Below, piece by piece: positions 1 through 9,235 of a stretch of DNA of 64,000 bases. The translations under genes and the position numbers were made by a program. The stretch spans positions 1-64,000 of the forward strand of contig JAMLIK010000006.1 of the NCBI GenBank assembly GCA_023954195.1, in the 5' to 3' direction. Under the pieces are notes generated by a model. The model saw nothing but the letters and a program-made list of their open reading frames with translations, did not search any database and was not told the DNA's origin. The DNA is from Xanthobacteraceae bacterium (GTDB lineage Bacteria; Pseudomonadota; Alphaproteobacteria; Rhizobiales; Xanthobacteraceae). Position 1 is the first letter of the stretch. The number at the start of each line of letters is the position of its first letter.

Positions 1-85
1 GCCCCGCGCGCCGGGGCGCCCGACGCCGAGATTGTTTGATCCTGTGTGCTCGATTTCGAGCCAAACTCTCAGGGAATGAGGCAGC
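1..85 (-). terminator. Two hairpins downstream of the nfeD-like gene
   Basis: Bases 34-66 form a hairpin (GCTCGA, two-base loop, TCGAGC, flanked by GTTTG/CAAAC), and bases 1-17 form a second GC-rich hairpin (GCCCCG/CGGGGC). Both lie just past the stop of the minus-strand nfeD-like gene, so they may end that operon. Any T tract after the second hairpin would be outside the window, so the terminator role is inference. Confidence 0.3.
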
Positions 86-529
86 CTACTCCGCCGCCAC
101 CGTCAGCGTCGCGCCGTCGGCCCTGACGACGCGGACGCGGCTGCCGGCCGGGACGTCCGGTCCGTTGACGCGCCAGACCGTGTCGTCGATCCGCACCGTG
201 CCGCTGCCGTCCTGAATCGGCTTCTCCAGCGTGAAGACGCGGCCGACCAGCGCGTCGGCGCGCCGGTTCAGGAACGGGCTCGCGGCCTTGCCCTTGTCGC
301 GCCGCGCCAGAGCGCGCCAGATCGGCGCCGCGACCGCCGCGAAAATCGCGAACAGGAGAACCTGTGTCTGCCAGCTCATGCCGACGGCGAACGACACCAG
401 CCCGACCAGCAGCGCCGCGAGCCCGAGCCACAGCATGAACACGCCCGGCGCCAGCACCTCGACGCCGATCAGCGCGAGGCCGAGGATCAGCCAGTTCCAG
501 CTTCCGAGCGCGGCGAACAGGGAGGTCAT
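86..529 (-). CDS. NfeD-like membrane protein (short form)
   Basis: Small integral membrane protein of 147 residues. Hydrophobic segments occupy about residues 10-75 and a soluble OB-fold-like domain forms the C-terminal half, ending in RVVRADGATLTVAAE. Short NfeD proteins are encoded beside SPFH proteins and are thought to work with them in membrane microdomain organisation; that role is known only for the family. Here the gene starts 12 bases after the stop of the SPFH gene on the same strand, so the two are almost certainly co-transcribed. The length is normal for the short (NfeD1b) class, which lacks the N-terminal serine protease domain. Confidence 0.9.
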   Translation of the reverse strand: MTSLFAALGSWNWLILGLALIGVEVLAPGVFMLWLGLAALLVGLVSFAVGMSWQTQVLLFAIFAAVAAPIWRALARRDKGKAASPFLNRRADALVGRVFTLEKPIQDGSGTVRIDDTVWRVNGPDVPAGSRVRVVRADGATLTVAAE

Positions 530-541
530 CGTGCATCGTCC

Positions 542-1522
542 TCAACGCTGCGGCGGCGGGGCGGGCGGCACCGAGCCGCGACGCGCCGCCGCGCCGCCCG
601 AGGCGGCGGTGTCACCGAAGGTCGCCCTGGCGATCTCGCCGATGCCGGCCAGCGACCCCAGCATGGAGGTGGCCTCCAGCGGCAGCACGATCACCTTCTG
701 GTTCGGCGCCTCGGCCAGTTGCCCGAACGCCTTGATATATTTGTCGGCGATGAAGTAGTTCAACGCCGCGACGTCGCCCTTGCCGATGGCGTCGCTGACC
801 ATCTGGGTCGCCTTGGCCTCAGCCTCGGCGGCGCGCTCGCGGGCCTCGGCGTCGCGGAACGCGGCCTCGCGGCGGCCCTCGGCTTGCAGGATCTGGCTCT
901 GCTTGGCGCCCTCGGCGCGCAGAATCTCCGATTGCCGCTGGCCTTCCGCCTGCAAGATTTCGGCGCGCTTGACGCGCTCGGCCTTCATCTGGCGGCCCAT
1001 CGCCTCCACCAGATCGGCCGGCGGCACGATGTCCTTGATCTCGATGCGGTTGACCTTGACGCCCCACGGCGCCACCGCCGCATCGACCACCCGCAGCAGC
1101 CGCTCGTTGATCTCGTCGCGATGCGACAGCACCTGATCGAGATCCATCGCGCCCATCACCGAACGGATGTTGGTCATGGTCAGCGTGGTGATCGCCACGT
1201 TGAGATTGGCGACCTCGTAGCTCGCCTTGGCGGCGTCGAACACCTGAAAGAAGGCGACGCCGTCCACCGACACCGTGGCGTTGTCGCGGGTGATGACTTC
1301 CTGGCCGGGAATGTCGATCACCTGCTCCATCATGTTGATCTTGCGGCCGACCCGGTCGAAATACGGAATGATGAGGTTCAGTCCGGGCGACAGGGTGCGG
1401 GTGAAGCGGCCGAACCGCTCGATGGTCCAGTCATAGCCCTGCGGCACGGTTTTCACGCCGGCGAACAGCGTGACGATCACCAGCAGCACGACGGCAACGG
1501 CGAAGATATCGAATCCGTACAT
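542..1522 (-). CDS. SPFH/Band 7 (stomatin/QmcA-like) membrane protein
   Basis: Membrane-anchored SPFH protein of 326 residues. One N-terminal transmembrane segment (about residues 4-22) is followed by the Band 7 core with GLNLIIPYFDRVGRKINM and DNATVSVDGVAFFQV, then a long alanine/glutamate-rich coiled coil with repeated EILQAEG/SQILQAEG units, and a C-terminal tail. The family forms oligomers in membrane microdomains and often partners with NfeD, which follows 12 bases downstream. I chose ATG at 1522 because GGAGAAG lies just upstream of it; a GTG at 1546 is possible but has no such site. Confidence 0.92.
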   Translation of the reverse strand: MYGFDIFAVAVVLLVIVTLFAGVKTVPQGYDWTIERFGRFTRTLSPGLNLIIPYFDRVGRKINMMEQVIDIPGQEVITRDNATVSVDGVAFFQVFDAAKASYEVANLNVAITTLTMTNIRSVMGAMDLDQVLSHRDEINERLLRVVDAAVAPWGVKVNRIEIKDIVPPADLVEAMGRQMKAERVKRAEILQAEGQRQSEILRAEGAKQSQILQAEGRREAAFRDAEARERAAEAEAKATQMVSDAIGKGDVAALNYFIADKYIKAFGQLAEAPNQKVIVLPLEATSMLGSLAGIGEIARATFGDTAASGGAAARRGSVPPAPPPQR

Positions 1523-1701
1523 CAGCTTCTCCAAGCCCAAGGGCACCGCGGGTCATGCAGCCACGCCGAACCCGCGTCCGCAACCCCCTGTTTGGTCGCG
1601 GGCGGGGCGGGCCGGGTTCGTCCCGTTTCAGAGTCAGCTTCCTGGAAACCATTTGAAAGGCCGGTTTCCGGCGGTGTCCCGGAGCCATTTCCAACGGCCC
1701 T

Positions 1702-2730
1702 TCAGATCCAGCCTTGCAACTCGCGCAGCACGAGCTGGCGGATGACGTCCATGCCGCCGGCGCCGTCGTTGAGGCAGGGAATGAAGGAAAACCGCTCGCC
1801 GCCGTTGTGGCGGAAGATTTCGGCGTTCTCCTGCGCGATCTCCTCCAGCGTCTCCAGGCAATCCGCCGCGAAGCCCGGCGTCACCACCGCGAGCCGCCGC
1901 ACGCCGTCCTTGGCGAGCTTCTCCACCGTCTTGTCGGTATAGGGCTGCAACCAGGGATCGTAGCCGAAGCGCGACTGGAACGTCAGCATCAGCTTGCCGG
2001 CATCCATTCGAAGCCGGGCCCGCAGCGCCTCGACGGTCGCCACGCAGTGGTCGCGGTAGGGATCGCCCTTGTCGATATATTTCTGCGGCATGCCGTGGAA
2101 CGACGCCAGAACCATCTCCGGCTCGAACGGCAGCGCCGCCAGATGCGCCTCGATCGAGCCGGCCAGCGCCTCGATATAGGCGGGATCGTCGTAATAGGGC
2201 GGCGACACCCGCAACGTCGGCTGCGCCCGCAAGCCGCGCAGCACCCGGAACGCCTCGTCGCACACGGTGGCGGAGGTGGCCGCGGAATATTGCGGATAGA
2301 GCGGCACCACGAGGATGCGGTCGCAGCCCCGCGCGGCCATCGCCTCGATCCGCGACTGCATCGACGGATTGCCGTAGCGCATCGCCCAATCGACCGTCAC
2401 GCGGTCGCCCTGGTCGAGCGCCGCGGCGAGCCTGTCGGACTGATTGCGCGAAATGGTCTTCAGCGGCGACTCGTCCTGCGCCGTGTTCCAGATCTTCAGG
2501 TAGTCCTTCGCCTTCCGCGCCGGCCGGGTCCGCAGGATGATGCCGTTCAGCACCAGCTTCCAGAGCAGCCCCTGATCCTCGATGACGCGGGGATCCGACA
2601 GGAATTCCTTGAGATAGACGCGCACGCCCCTGGCGTCGGCGGTGTCCGGCGTGCCGAGATTGACCAGCAGCACGCCGATGCGGCCTTGCGGGGCGGTCTG
2701 GGGGGACGGTGGTTGATCGGCCTGGGTCAT
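1702..2730 (-). CDS. hemH: Ferrochelatase
   Basis: Protoporphyrin ferrochelatase, 342 residues, which inserts ferrous iron into protoporphyrin IX to make haem. Family motifs are present in order: LLVNLGTPD near the N-terminus, VVPLYPQYSAATSATV, SFHGMPQKYIDKGDPY with the conserved His, TFQSRFGYDPWLQPYTD, and CLETLEEIAQEN with the acidic metal-path residues. The first 18 residues are a proline/glutamine-rich extension. It lies 62 bases downstream of the DUF1007 gene and about 180 bases upstream of the SPFH gene, all on the minus strand. No iron-responsive box is evident directly upstream. Confidence 0.97.
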   Translation of the reverse strand: MTQADQPPSPQTAPQGRIGVLLVNLGTPDTADARGVRVYLKEFLSDPRVIEDQGLLWKLVLNGIILRTRPARKAKDYLKIWNTAQDESPLKTISRNQSDRLAAALDQGDRVTVDWAMRYGNPSMQSRIEAMAARGCDRILVVPLYPQYSAATSATVCDEAFRVLRGLRAQPTLRVSPPYYDDPAYIEALAGSIEAHLAALPFEPEMVLASFHGMPQKYIDKGDPYRDHCVATVEALRARLRMDAGKLMLTFQSRFGYDPWLQPYTDKTVEKLAKDGVRRLAVVTPGFAADCLETLEEIAQENAEIFRHNGGERFSFIPCLNDGAGGMDVIRQLVLRELQGWI

Positions 2731-2793
2731 GACAGGGCTGGCTTGGCGTCGCGGTGACGGCTTGTCAAGGCGCGGGAGGTCACGGCTGCGGGA

Positions 2794-3429
2794 TCATGGA
2801 CAGGTTACCGTCACCTTGTTGGCGAACATCGCGCCGAAATTGGCGTTGCCGCCGTCGAGGAAATTCTCCTCGCCGAGCTTTTTCGCAGCCTGAGCGCCGT
2901 CGCTCGGCCGCTCGATCGCCAGCGCGCAGCCGGCCGGCGCGTTCACCAGCCGGACCGGATCCTTGTCCTGCAACTGAAAGTCGACGAAATACGACGGATC
3001 GAAGATTTCGAGCTGGATCTGCCGCGACTTGAACGGCGTTCTGAACGGCAGCACGTAGTGCAGCACCAGCGCGGCATCCTTGTATTCGAGATAGTAATCG
3101 GTCGGCTCAACGAACTTCTGCTTCTTGCCGTCGGCCTTGGCGAAGCTGAAGAAGCCGAACTCCTTCAACGATTCCACATTGGTCTGCGCCAGCGCCGCCA
3201 GGTCCTCGCGGGTGTAGACGCCCTTGGTTTTGGTCTCGATGCCTTGCAGGGCATAGGTCGAGAACGTCTCGTCAAAGGTCCAGGCGTGGCGCACGCCGGT
3301 GACGCTGCCGTCCGCGGCAAAGATCAACTCGCTCGCGGACTTGACCCAGACATGCGGATGCGCCGAAACCGTCGTCGCGCCGGCGACGAGCGACAACGCG
3401 ATCCACAGCAGTCCATACAGTCGACGCAT
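2794..3429 (-). CDS. DUF1007 family periplasmic protein
   Basis: Secreted protein of 211 residues with a signal peptide ending near ATTVSA|HPHVW. DUF1007 proteins begin after the signal with HPHVWV, seen here, and are often found with metal (Ni/Co/Zn) export or uptake genes; their biochemical role is not established. The reading frame runs upstream past 3450, but ATG at 3429 gives the best signal peptide. Downstream is ferrochelatase. Upstream is a palindromic repeat, then the M3 peptidase gene in the same orientation. Confidence 0.8.
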   Translation of the reverse strand: MRRLYGLLWIALSLVAGATTVSAHPHVWVKSASELIFAADGSVTGVRHAWTFDETFSTYALQGIETKTKGVYTREDLAALAQTNVESLKEFGFFSFAKADGKKQKFVEPTDYYLEYKDAALVLHYVLPFRTPFKSRQIQLEIFDPSYFVDFQLQDKDPVRLVNAPAGCALAIERPSDGAQAAKKLGEENFLDGGNANFGAMFANKVTVTCP

Positions 3430-3444
3430 CTCGCATTTCCCTTT

Positions 3445-3519
3445 CGTCATCGCGAGCGAAGCGAAACAATCCAGTCTTCTCGTGTGGCCCTGAATTGCCT
3501 CGCTTCGCTTGCCATGACG
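3445..3519. repeat. REP-like palindromic repeat, family A copy 1
   Basis: A 75-base imperfect inverted repeat begins CGTCATCGCGAGCGAAGCG and ends CGCTTCGCTTGCCATGACG. It lies between the M3 peptidase and DUF1007 genes. A second copy is at 38980-39061, and a minimal version of the ends (CGTCATT/AATGACG) is at 34525-34546. Elements of this form are common between genes in Bradyrhizobium-type genomes. Confidence 0.85.
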
Positions 3520-3527
3520 TTGAAGTA

Positions 3528-5606
3528 TCAGGCCGCTTCCGGCGTATCGAGCAGGCCGCGTCCGCGCAGCAGGGCGTCGGGCTCCGGCTTGCGGCCGCGG
3601 AAGGCGATATAGGCTTCGTCGGGCTCGCGCGATCCGCCCGAGGAATAGATGTCGTCGTGCAGCCGCTTGGCGACCGCGGGATCGAAGATATCGCCAGCCT
3701 CCTCGAACGCGCCGAAGGCATCGGCGTCCATCACTTCCGACCACATGTAGCTGTAATAGCCCGAGGCATAGTGATCGCCGGAAAAGATGTGGGCGAACTG
3801 GGTCGGGCGATGCCGCAGCGCGATCTCCGCCGGCATGCCGATTTTCGCAAGCTCGCGCCGCTCGAACGCGCCGACGTCGCGGCTCGCCTCCGCCGGCTGG
3901 CTATGAAATTCGAGGTCGAGCAGCGCCGACGACACGAACTCCACCGTGGCGAAGCCCTGGCCGAATTTGCGCGCGGCGAGGAAGCGTTGCAGGAGATCGT
4001 CCGGCAGCGGCTCGCCGGTCTGGTAATGGCGCGCGAAGGCGCGCAACACCTGCGGCTGCTCCTGCCAGTGTTCGTAGAGTTGCGACGGCAGTTCGACAAA
4101 GTCGGTAAAGACACTGGTGCCGGACAGCGACGGATAGGTGACGTTGGACAGCATGCCGTGCAGCGCGTGGCCGAACTCGTGGAACAGGGTCCGCGCGTCG
4201 TCCGGCGACAACAAGGCCGGCAGTCCCGCCGCGCCCTTGGAGAAATTCATCACGTTGAGGATCAGCGGCGCGACCTCGCCGTCGAGCGTCTGCTGGTCGC
4301 GCAACGAGGTCATCCACGCGCCGGAGCGTTTCGACGGCCGCGCGAAGTAATCGCCGTAGAACAGCGCCTTATGCTTGCCGGCCGCGTCCTTCACCTCCCA
4401 GACGCGGACGTCCGCGTGCCAGACCGGAATATCCTTGCGCTCGGCGAAGGTCAGACCGAACAGCCGGGTGGCGCAGTCGAAGGCGGCGGCGATCATGTTG
4501 TCGAGCATGAGGTAGGGCTTGATCGCGGCGTCGTCGAAATCGGCGCGCCGCCGCCGCAGCTTCTCGGCGTAGTAGCGCCAGTCCCACGGCGCCAGCGCGA
4601 AGTTGCCGCCCTCCTCCGCCACCAGCGCTTGCAGCGCGTCGCGGTCGGCGAGCGTGGCTTTGAGCGCCGGACGCCACACCCGCTCCAGCAGATCGCGCAC
4701 CGCCTGCGGCGTTCGCGCCATCGAATCCTCCAGCCGGTAGGCGGCATAGGTCGGATAGCTCAGCAGTCCGGCGCTTTCCTCGCGCAGCGCCAGGATTTCG
4801 ACGATGGTGGCGTTGTTGTCGTTGGCGTCCCCATTGTCGCCGCGCGCGACAAATGCCTTGAATACTTTTTCGCGCAGGTCGCGGCGGCCGGACTCCTTCA
4901 GGAACGGCTCGACCGATGAGCGCGACAGCGTGACGACCGCCTTGCCGGGCTGGCCGCGCTCGGCGGCGGCCGCCTCGGCGGCGGCGACAAAACTCTCCGG
5001 CAGGCCGTCGCGGTCGGCGGCGCCGAGTTCCAGCGACCACGCCTGCTCGTCGGCCAGCAGATGATGGCTGAAGGCGGTGCCGAGTTGGGCCAGCCGCTCG
5101 TTGACCGCCGCCATGCGGGCTTTGGCCGCCTGGTCGAGACCGGCGCCGGCGCGATGGAACCGGGTATAGGTCCGTTCCAGCAGCCGCGTCTGTTCCGGCG
5201 TCAGCTTGAGGTCGGCGCGGCGCTGATGCAGCAGCGCGACGCGGCCGAACAACACCGCGTTCATCAGGATCGGGTTCCAGTGCCGCGCCTGCCGCAGCGA
5301 CACCTCGCTGTCGATGGCGAGCAGTTCCGGGCTCGAATGCGCCGACACCAGCGCGTAGAACACCGCCGACACCTTGTTCAGCAGCTTGCCGGCGCGCTCC
5401 AGCGCCACGATGGTATTGGCGAAATCCGGCGCCGCCGGATCGTTGGCGATGGCGGCGACCTCGGCGGCGTGGTCGGCGAACGCCTGCTCGAAGGCCGGCA
5501 GGAAGTGCTCGGGCTTGATGGCGTCGAACGGCGGCGTCGCGTGCGGCGTCAGCCACGCCTGCAACAAGGGGTTTCCGGCGGTCGGAGCAATGGCGGTCGC
5601 GGTCAT
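3528..5606 (-). CDS. M3 family zinc oligopeptidase (Dcp/OpdA type)
   Basis: Cytoplasmic metallopeptidase of 692 residues, the usual size for peptidyl-dipeptidase Dcp and oligopeptidase A. The zinc site is HEFGH at residues 476-480, with the third ligand E505 at the family's standard spacing of 25 residues (FTDFVELPSQ). C-terminal substrate-binding motifs include HIFSGDHYASGYYSYMWSEV and FRGRKPEPDALLR. No signal peptide is visible. It degrades short peptides left by other proteases. Whether it is Dcp-like (releasing dipeptides) or OpdA-like cannot be settled by motif reading. Its promoter should lie in the 177-base gap shared with the divergent small membrane gene. Confidence 0.93.
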   Translation of the reverse strand: MTATAIAPTAGNPLLQAWLTPHATPPFDAIKPEHFLPAFEQAFADHAAEVAAIANDPAAPDFANTIVALERAGKLLNKVSAVFYALVSAHSSPELLAIDSEVSLRQARHWNPILMNAVLFGRVALLHQRRADLKLTPEQTRLLERTYTRFHRAGAGLDQAAKARMAAVNERLAQLGTAFSHHLLADEQAWSLELGAADRDGLPESFVAAAEAAAAERGQPGKAVVTLSRSSVEPFLKESGRRDLREKVFKAFVARGDNGDANDNNATIVEILALREESAGLLSYPTYAAYRLEDSMARTPQAVRDLLERVWRPALKATLADRDALQALVAEEGGNFALAPWDWRYYAEKLRRRRADFDDAAIKPYLMLDNMIAAAFDCATRLFGLTFAERKDIPVWHADVRVWEVKDAAGKHKALFYGDYFARPSKRSGAWMTSLRDQQTLDGEVAPLILNVMNFSKGAAGLPALLSPDDARTLFHEFGHALHGMLSNVTYPSLSGTSVFTDFVELPSQLYEHWQEQPQVLRAFARHYQTGEPLPDDLLQRFLAARKFGQGFATVEFVSSALLDLEFHSQPAEASRDVGAFERRELAKIGMPAEIALRHRPTQFAHIFSGDHYASGYYSYMWSEVMDADAFGAFEEAGDIFDPAVAKRLHDDIYSSGGSREPDEAYIAFRGRKPEPDALLRGRGLLDTPEAA

Positions 5607-5783
5607 GTTCTACGATCTCGAAGTTATGATTTGCGTGGTCCCGGTCAGGCCGATCATAGCACGCGATGCGGCTTTTTTGGGCCCTTAAGGTTTTGATTCG
5701 ACGCGATTTCCTCACTCGCGACGCCTTGGCGCTTGATACCGGAGGCGTTTTCGGAGAGATTGCGCCCGCAACAGGATCCGACC

Positions 5784-6041
5784 ATGACCGACCAGACCAC
5801 CCGCCAGCGCCGCGAAATCATTTGGCCCAGCGTCATCACCGTGATCTCGGCGGCGATCCTGATCGGCGCCGAGGTGTTCGGCGCCGCCTTCGCCGGCGGC
5901 TGGGCCTTGGCGATCCTGTTCGGACTGGACACCATCGGCGCCCATGTCCTTCAGGTGATCCTGTTTCTGATCGGCGTCGCGATCATGGTGGCGTTCGTGC
6001 GCGGCGCGCGCCGCGTCGAGCCGTTCACCCGCCGCGTCTGA
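5784..6041 (+). CDS. Small two-helix membrane protein, unknown function
   Basis: Predicted protein of 85 residues with two hydrophobic segments (about residues 14-42 and 48-70) and a short arginine-rich C-terminus (FVRGARRVEPFTRRV). I do not recognise a family. ATG at 5784 is chosen; the open frame extends to 5733, but that would add a charged leader without a good ribosome site. It is divergent from the M3 peptidase gene and convergent with the L,D-transpeptidase gene, with 7 bases between the two stops. Coding is supported by the hydrophobic pattern and tight packing only. Confidence 0.6.
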   Translation: MTDQTTRQRREIIWPSVITVISAAILIGAEVFGAAFAGGWALAILFGLDTIGAHVLQVILFLIGVAIMVAFVRGARRVEPFTRRV

Positions 6042-6048
6042 TACAGGC

Positions 6049-6660
6049 TTACAGCACGACCACGCGAGCGCCGTCGCGGACCGTCCCGAACAGTTCGAAA
6101 ACGTGCTCGTTCAGCATCCGGATGCAGCCGGACGACGCCGCCCGGCCGATCGTCCACGGCTCGTTGGTGCCGTGAATGCGATAGAGCGTGTCGCGGCCAT
6201 CACGATACAGATACAGCGCCCGCGCGCCGAGCGGGTTGTTCGGACCGCCTGGAACGCGCTGCGGCAGGTTGGGATTGCGGCGGCGCATGTTGGCGGTGGG
6301 GGTCCAGCTCGGCCACCGCGCCCGGCGCCCGACCACGGCCTCGCCGCGCCACCGCGCCCCGTCGCGGCCGACCGCGATGCCGAAACGGATCGCCCTGCCG
6401 CCGGGCTCGATGTAATACAGGAAACGATCCTGCTTGTTGATGAGGATGGTGCCGGGAGGCTCCCGTCCCGCATAAGCCACCGACTGCCGATGAAACTGCG
6501 GGGGAATGCGCGCCTTGTCGACGAGCATGATGTTAAACGGCTGATCGGGAATTTTGCCGACGTACCAGCCGTCACGGGCGGCGGCTTGCGCGCCACCCGG
6601 CAGCGCCAGCAGCGACAGCCCGCCCAGAATGACGGATCGCCGGTCCAAAATATCGCTCAA
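6049..6660 (-). CDS. L,D-transpeptidase (YkuD domain)
   Basis: Exported cell-wall enzyme of about 203 residues. YkuD-family L,D-transpeptidases form 3-3 peptidoglycan cross-links or attach proteins to peptidoglycan through an active-site Cys. The catalytic motif is clear: H163 (HGTNEPW) and S177-G-C179-IRM. The N-terminus carries DRRSVILGG and a hydrophobic stretch ending AQA, a signal peptide with a possible twin-arginine motif. I chose TTG at 6660 because CAGGAG lies six bases upstream; an in-frame start at 6705 would put a non-signal-like leader in front. The PGGPNNPLGARALYL motif is also typical of the family. Confidence 0.9.
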   Translation of the reverse strand: MSDILDRRSVILGGLSLLALPGGAQAAARDGWYVGKIPDQPFNIMLVDKARIPPQFHRQSVAYAGREPPGTILINKQDRFLYYIEPGGRAIRFGIAVGRDGARWRGEAVVGRRARWPSWTPTANMRRRNPNLPQRVPGGPNNPLGARALYLYRDGRDTLYRIHGTNEPWTIGRAASSGCIRMLNEHVFELFGTVRDGARVVVL

Positions 6661-6798
6661 TGAAATCTCCTGATGATGGCGGGCTCGGCATGCCTGCGCG
6701 GCCACGCCGGCCGGATGCCGATTCGCGCGCCATCATACAGGCTCGCGGCGCGCAATGAGCCGATCGCGCCGACGGAGGCGGATTAAATCTGGCGGCGA

Positions 6799-7938
6799 TC
6801 AGTCCGACTCCTGGTCCAGCACCGGAGCGCCGCCGGGCTTCCGCCGCAGCTTCTGATGAATCCTGTCGGCGAGGATCGCGAGCATTCCCTTCGCCGTGCG
6901 CGCCCCGATGACCGAGCGCAGGACGACGACATGGGTGGCGAGCTTGTCCTTGAACGCCTCGCCGCCGCACAGCATGTCGACCTGCGCAAGGCCGTGATCG
7001 ATCGACCATTGGATATATTCAAAGATCAAACGCATGCCGGGCGCGCCGCGCGCATGGGCGGGATCGTAGGTCGTGACCCAGGCCATCATCGTGTCGTGCT
7101 GGGCGAGGTTGACCGAGATCGCCACCGGCACGCCATCCAGTTCAAGAACGAACAGGCGCAACACGCCGGCGCGCCTCAGCACGCCGACCAGGGCCTCCAG
7201 AACCGGCGTCTCGGCCTCGAACAGATCCGATCGCAAGCCATTGGTTTCGAGCCATTTCCGCTTGAGGCACGACAGCCGTTCGAGCACCGGGCCGAGAGGC
7301 TCGCCGGCGTCGAGCAAGCGGAATCGCACGGTCCCCTCCTCCTTCAGGATTCGGAGACCCCTGCGATGGCCCTGACGGAATTTCTTGGGATGGCTTGCCA
7401 GCCAGGCTGCGCCGCTGGTCCAGTCGCCGGCGATGCGCGCGCTGGTTTCCCGCCGGTGGTCGGCGCGAAGCTTGATCCCGTGGTCGCGGCCGGGCCCGAA
7501 CACGCGCCACGCCGCCGCATCCGGCAGCAGCCGGGTGAGCGAGGCGAGATCGAAGCCGCCGGCGGCGCAAATCCGGGTCCATAGCCGGTCCAGCGCCGCG
7601 TCGGAGCACTCCGGCGCGAGCAGCAGATCGCCATAGTCGGTATAGGCGACGGCGGCCCACTCCAGAATGCGCAGACCCTTGCGCCGGGAGATCGCCAGCG
7701 GCATGACCGCGATCAGCCTGTCGCCGTTCCAGACCAGGCCGATGCGCAACGCCACCTGTTCGGGGCGATCGATGGTGTTCCACCAGGTCGAAATCCAGTC
7801 ATGGCTCTGGAAGACCAGGCCGTCGCGGTCGCGCCACAGCCGCGTCCATTGCTCCCCGACCGCCGCCAGACGCTCGGAGGACTCGACGATCTCCAGATGC
7901 TCGGTCTCCACGGCGGCGATCGGCATATGCATGTTCAT
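6799..7938 (-). CDS. FemAB/CelD-like acyltransferase (BioF2-type GNAT)
   Basis: Soluble protein of 379 residues of the Acetyltransf_6 (BioF2/CelD-like) type, a double GNAT fold found in polysaccharide and cell-envelope clusters. Visible marks are the N-terminal VFQSHDWISTWWNT, the central KKFRQGHRRGLRILKEEG, and the C-terminal block GMRLIFEYIQWSIDHGLAQVDMLCGGEAFKDKLA. Its ATG overlaps the stop of the upstream desaturase gene by four bases (ATGA), so translation is probably coupled. It probably transfers an acyl or aminoacyl group to an envelope substrate, but the substrate is unknown. It lies next to the polysaccharide cluster beginning at 9.2 kb. Confidence 0.85.
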   Translation of the reverse strand: MNMHMPIAAVETEHLEIVESSERLAAVGEQWTRLWRDRDGLVFQSHDWISTWWNTIDRPEQVALRIGLVWNGDRLIAVMPLAISRRKGLRILEWAAVAYTDYGDLLLAPECSDAALDRLWTRICAAGGFDLASLTRLLPDAAAWRVFGPGRDHGIKLRADHRRETSARIAGDWTSGAAWLASHPKKFRQGHRRGLRILKEEGTVRFRLLDAGEPLGPVLERLSCLKRKWLETNGLRSDLFEAETPVLEALVGVLRRAGVLRLFVLELDGVPVAISVNLAQHDTMMAWVTTYDPAHARGAPGMRLIFEYIQWSIDHGLAQVDMLCGGEAFKDKLATHVVVLRSVIGARTAKGMLAILADRIHQKLRRKPGGAPVLDQESD

Positions 7939-8933
7939 AACGACGACACGTCCTTGATCCGGGCGCCGACGGCGCTTCGATGCGGATTGAAGCGGCGCGC
8001 GACATGGCGCCACATCTTCCTGAGCGGCAGGATGTAGAGGCCGGTCAACGACTGGTAATCCCTGACATCGCGATCGCCGAGCCCGAATTTGAGTTTCTCC
8101 TCGGGATCGGGAACGAACGACGTGCCGAACCACCGGTCCCAGAACGAGAACAGCAAACCGAAATTCTTGTCGTAATGGCGCGGATCGACGCTGTGGTGAA
8201 CCTGATGCCAGTGCGGCGACAGCACGACGTTGTCGAGCGCGCCGAAGGAGATCGGCAGATGGGTATGCCGCACGAAATCCATCATCAGGATGTTGCGGAG
8301 CACGTAGACGTTCAGGCCGAACACCGCGACTTCCACCGGATTGAGCGCGATCACGCTCCAGATGCCGAAACAGATTCCCGGAATGACCCCGTCCCAGATC
8401 CGGTTCATCAACTCATCCAGCGGATGCACGCGGTCCTTGGTGATGCCGACCAGGACTTCGGCGGAATGATGCACCTTGTGCAGTTCCCACAGGAACGGGA
8501 TGCGGTGCTGCGCGAGGTGATAGAGATAATAGGAAATGTCGTAGGCCAGCAGCATGGTGACGGTGAAGACCACCAGCAGCATCGGCCCCGGCGGACCGTC
8601 GATGAGCGGCCCCTGGATGCCGAAGGTCCAGCTGATGGCCCGGTTGGTCACGAATCCCATCGCGGTCACGAACGTAATGCCGGCCGGAATCAGCAGGAAC
8701 GGCATAATCAGCCGCTTGCTGATCCAGAACATCGCGTCGGCGCGCGCCGACGGATGCAGCATCACTTCCTCGGGAAATATGAAGCCGAGAAAATCCCTGA
8801 CCGAGCGGTCCTTCACGTTCCGCACGTAGACGATCCACGCGCAGAGCAGCGCCGAGCCCAGAATCAGACCCCAGGTCACATAGTCGATATGCGCCAGCTT
8901 ATCGGCTATTTTGTCAATAAGTTCAGAGACCAT
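7935..8933 (-). CDS. Sterol desaturase / fatty acid hydroxylase family protein
   Basis: Integral membrane di-iron oxygenase of 332 residues. Four or more hydrophobic segments surround the histidine boxes HLAQH, HKVHHSAE and HWHQVHHS. The family hydroxylates or desaturates sterols, fatty acids and other lipids in the membrane. Bacterial members act on diverse lipids, so the substrate is open. The next gene downstream, a FemAB-like acyltransferase, starts within its stop codon. Together with the divergent flippase gene 300 bases away, this suggests modification of an envelope lipid or lipid-linked glycan; that is inference. Confidence 0.9.
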   Translation of the reverse strand: MVSELIDKIADKLAHIDYVTWGLILGSALLCAWIVYVRNVKDRSVRDFLGFIFPEEVMLHPSARADAMFWISKRLIMPFLLIPAGITFVTAMGFVTNRAISWTFGIQGPLIDGPPGPMLLVVFTVTMLLAYDISYYLYHLAQHRIPFLWELHKVHHSAEVLVGITKDRVHPLDELMNRIWDGVIPGICFGIWSVIALNPVEVAVFGLNVYVLRNILMMDFVRHTHLPISFGALDNVVLSPHWHQVHHSVDPRHYDKNFGLLFSFWDRWFGTSFVPDPEEKLKFGLGDRDVRDYQSLTGLYILPLRKMWRHVARRFNPHRSAVGARIKDVSSL

Positions 8934-9235
8934 GGTAACCCTAAATCCACCCTGGATCTGGAACCTGCTTCAGGCTTGCAGCGAAGCGGCGCTGCGCGGC
9001 GCGAATGTCAAACGCGCCCGGCTTAATTTCCTTCCGACAATGGATGAATACGCCGGGAAGGCAATCTCTTTACCGTTAAGGGGTTAACATCCCTTGCCTC
9101 GACATGAAGAAAGGCCGATGCAAGCCGTCCCGCTGACGGCCCCAGGGCCTTGTTCATGAAAAGGCCCGCACTCGTGATCCGGCTGTACGCGCCGCGCCTG
9201 AAACGCCGGCCGTCATTTTCGGGAATTGTCATCCT
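8934..9235. other. Divergent intergenic region between desaturase and flippase genes
   Basis: This 302-base region must hold both divergent promoters. Visible structure: an AT-richer stretch with CCGTTAAGGGGTTAAC near 9075-9090, and a hairpin at 9145-9167 (GGGCCTT/AAGGCCC). No open reading frame is convincing here. I could not identify a regulator site. Confidence 0.4.

Noticed and set aside
30-75. Short similarity to the start of 16S rRNA (TTTGATCCTG on plus; CTGAGAGTTTGG on minus)
   Set aside because: The match is 10-12 bases on each strand and does not continue as 16S in either direction. The bases are explained better by a hairpin at 34-66.
3495-4919. 474-codon open frame antisense to the M3 peptidase
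   Set aside because: Same kind of shadow. The peptidase carries its complete HEFGH zinc site on the other strand.
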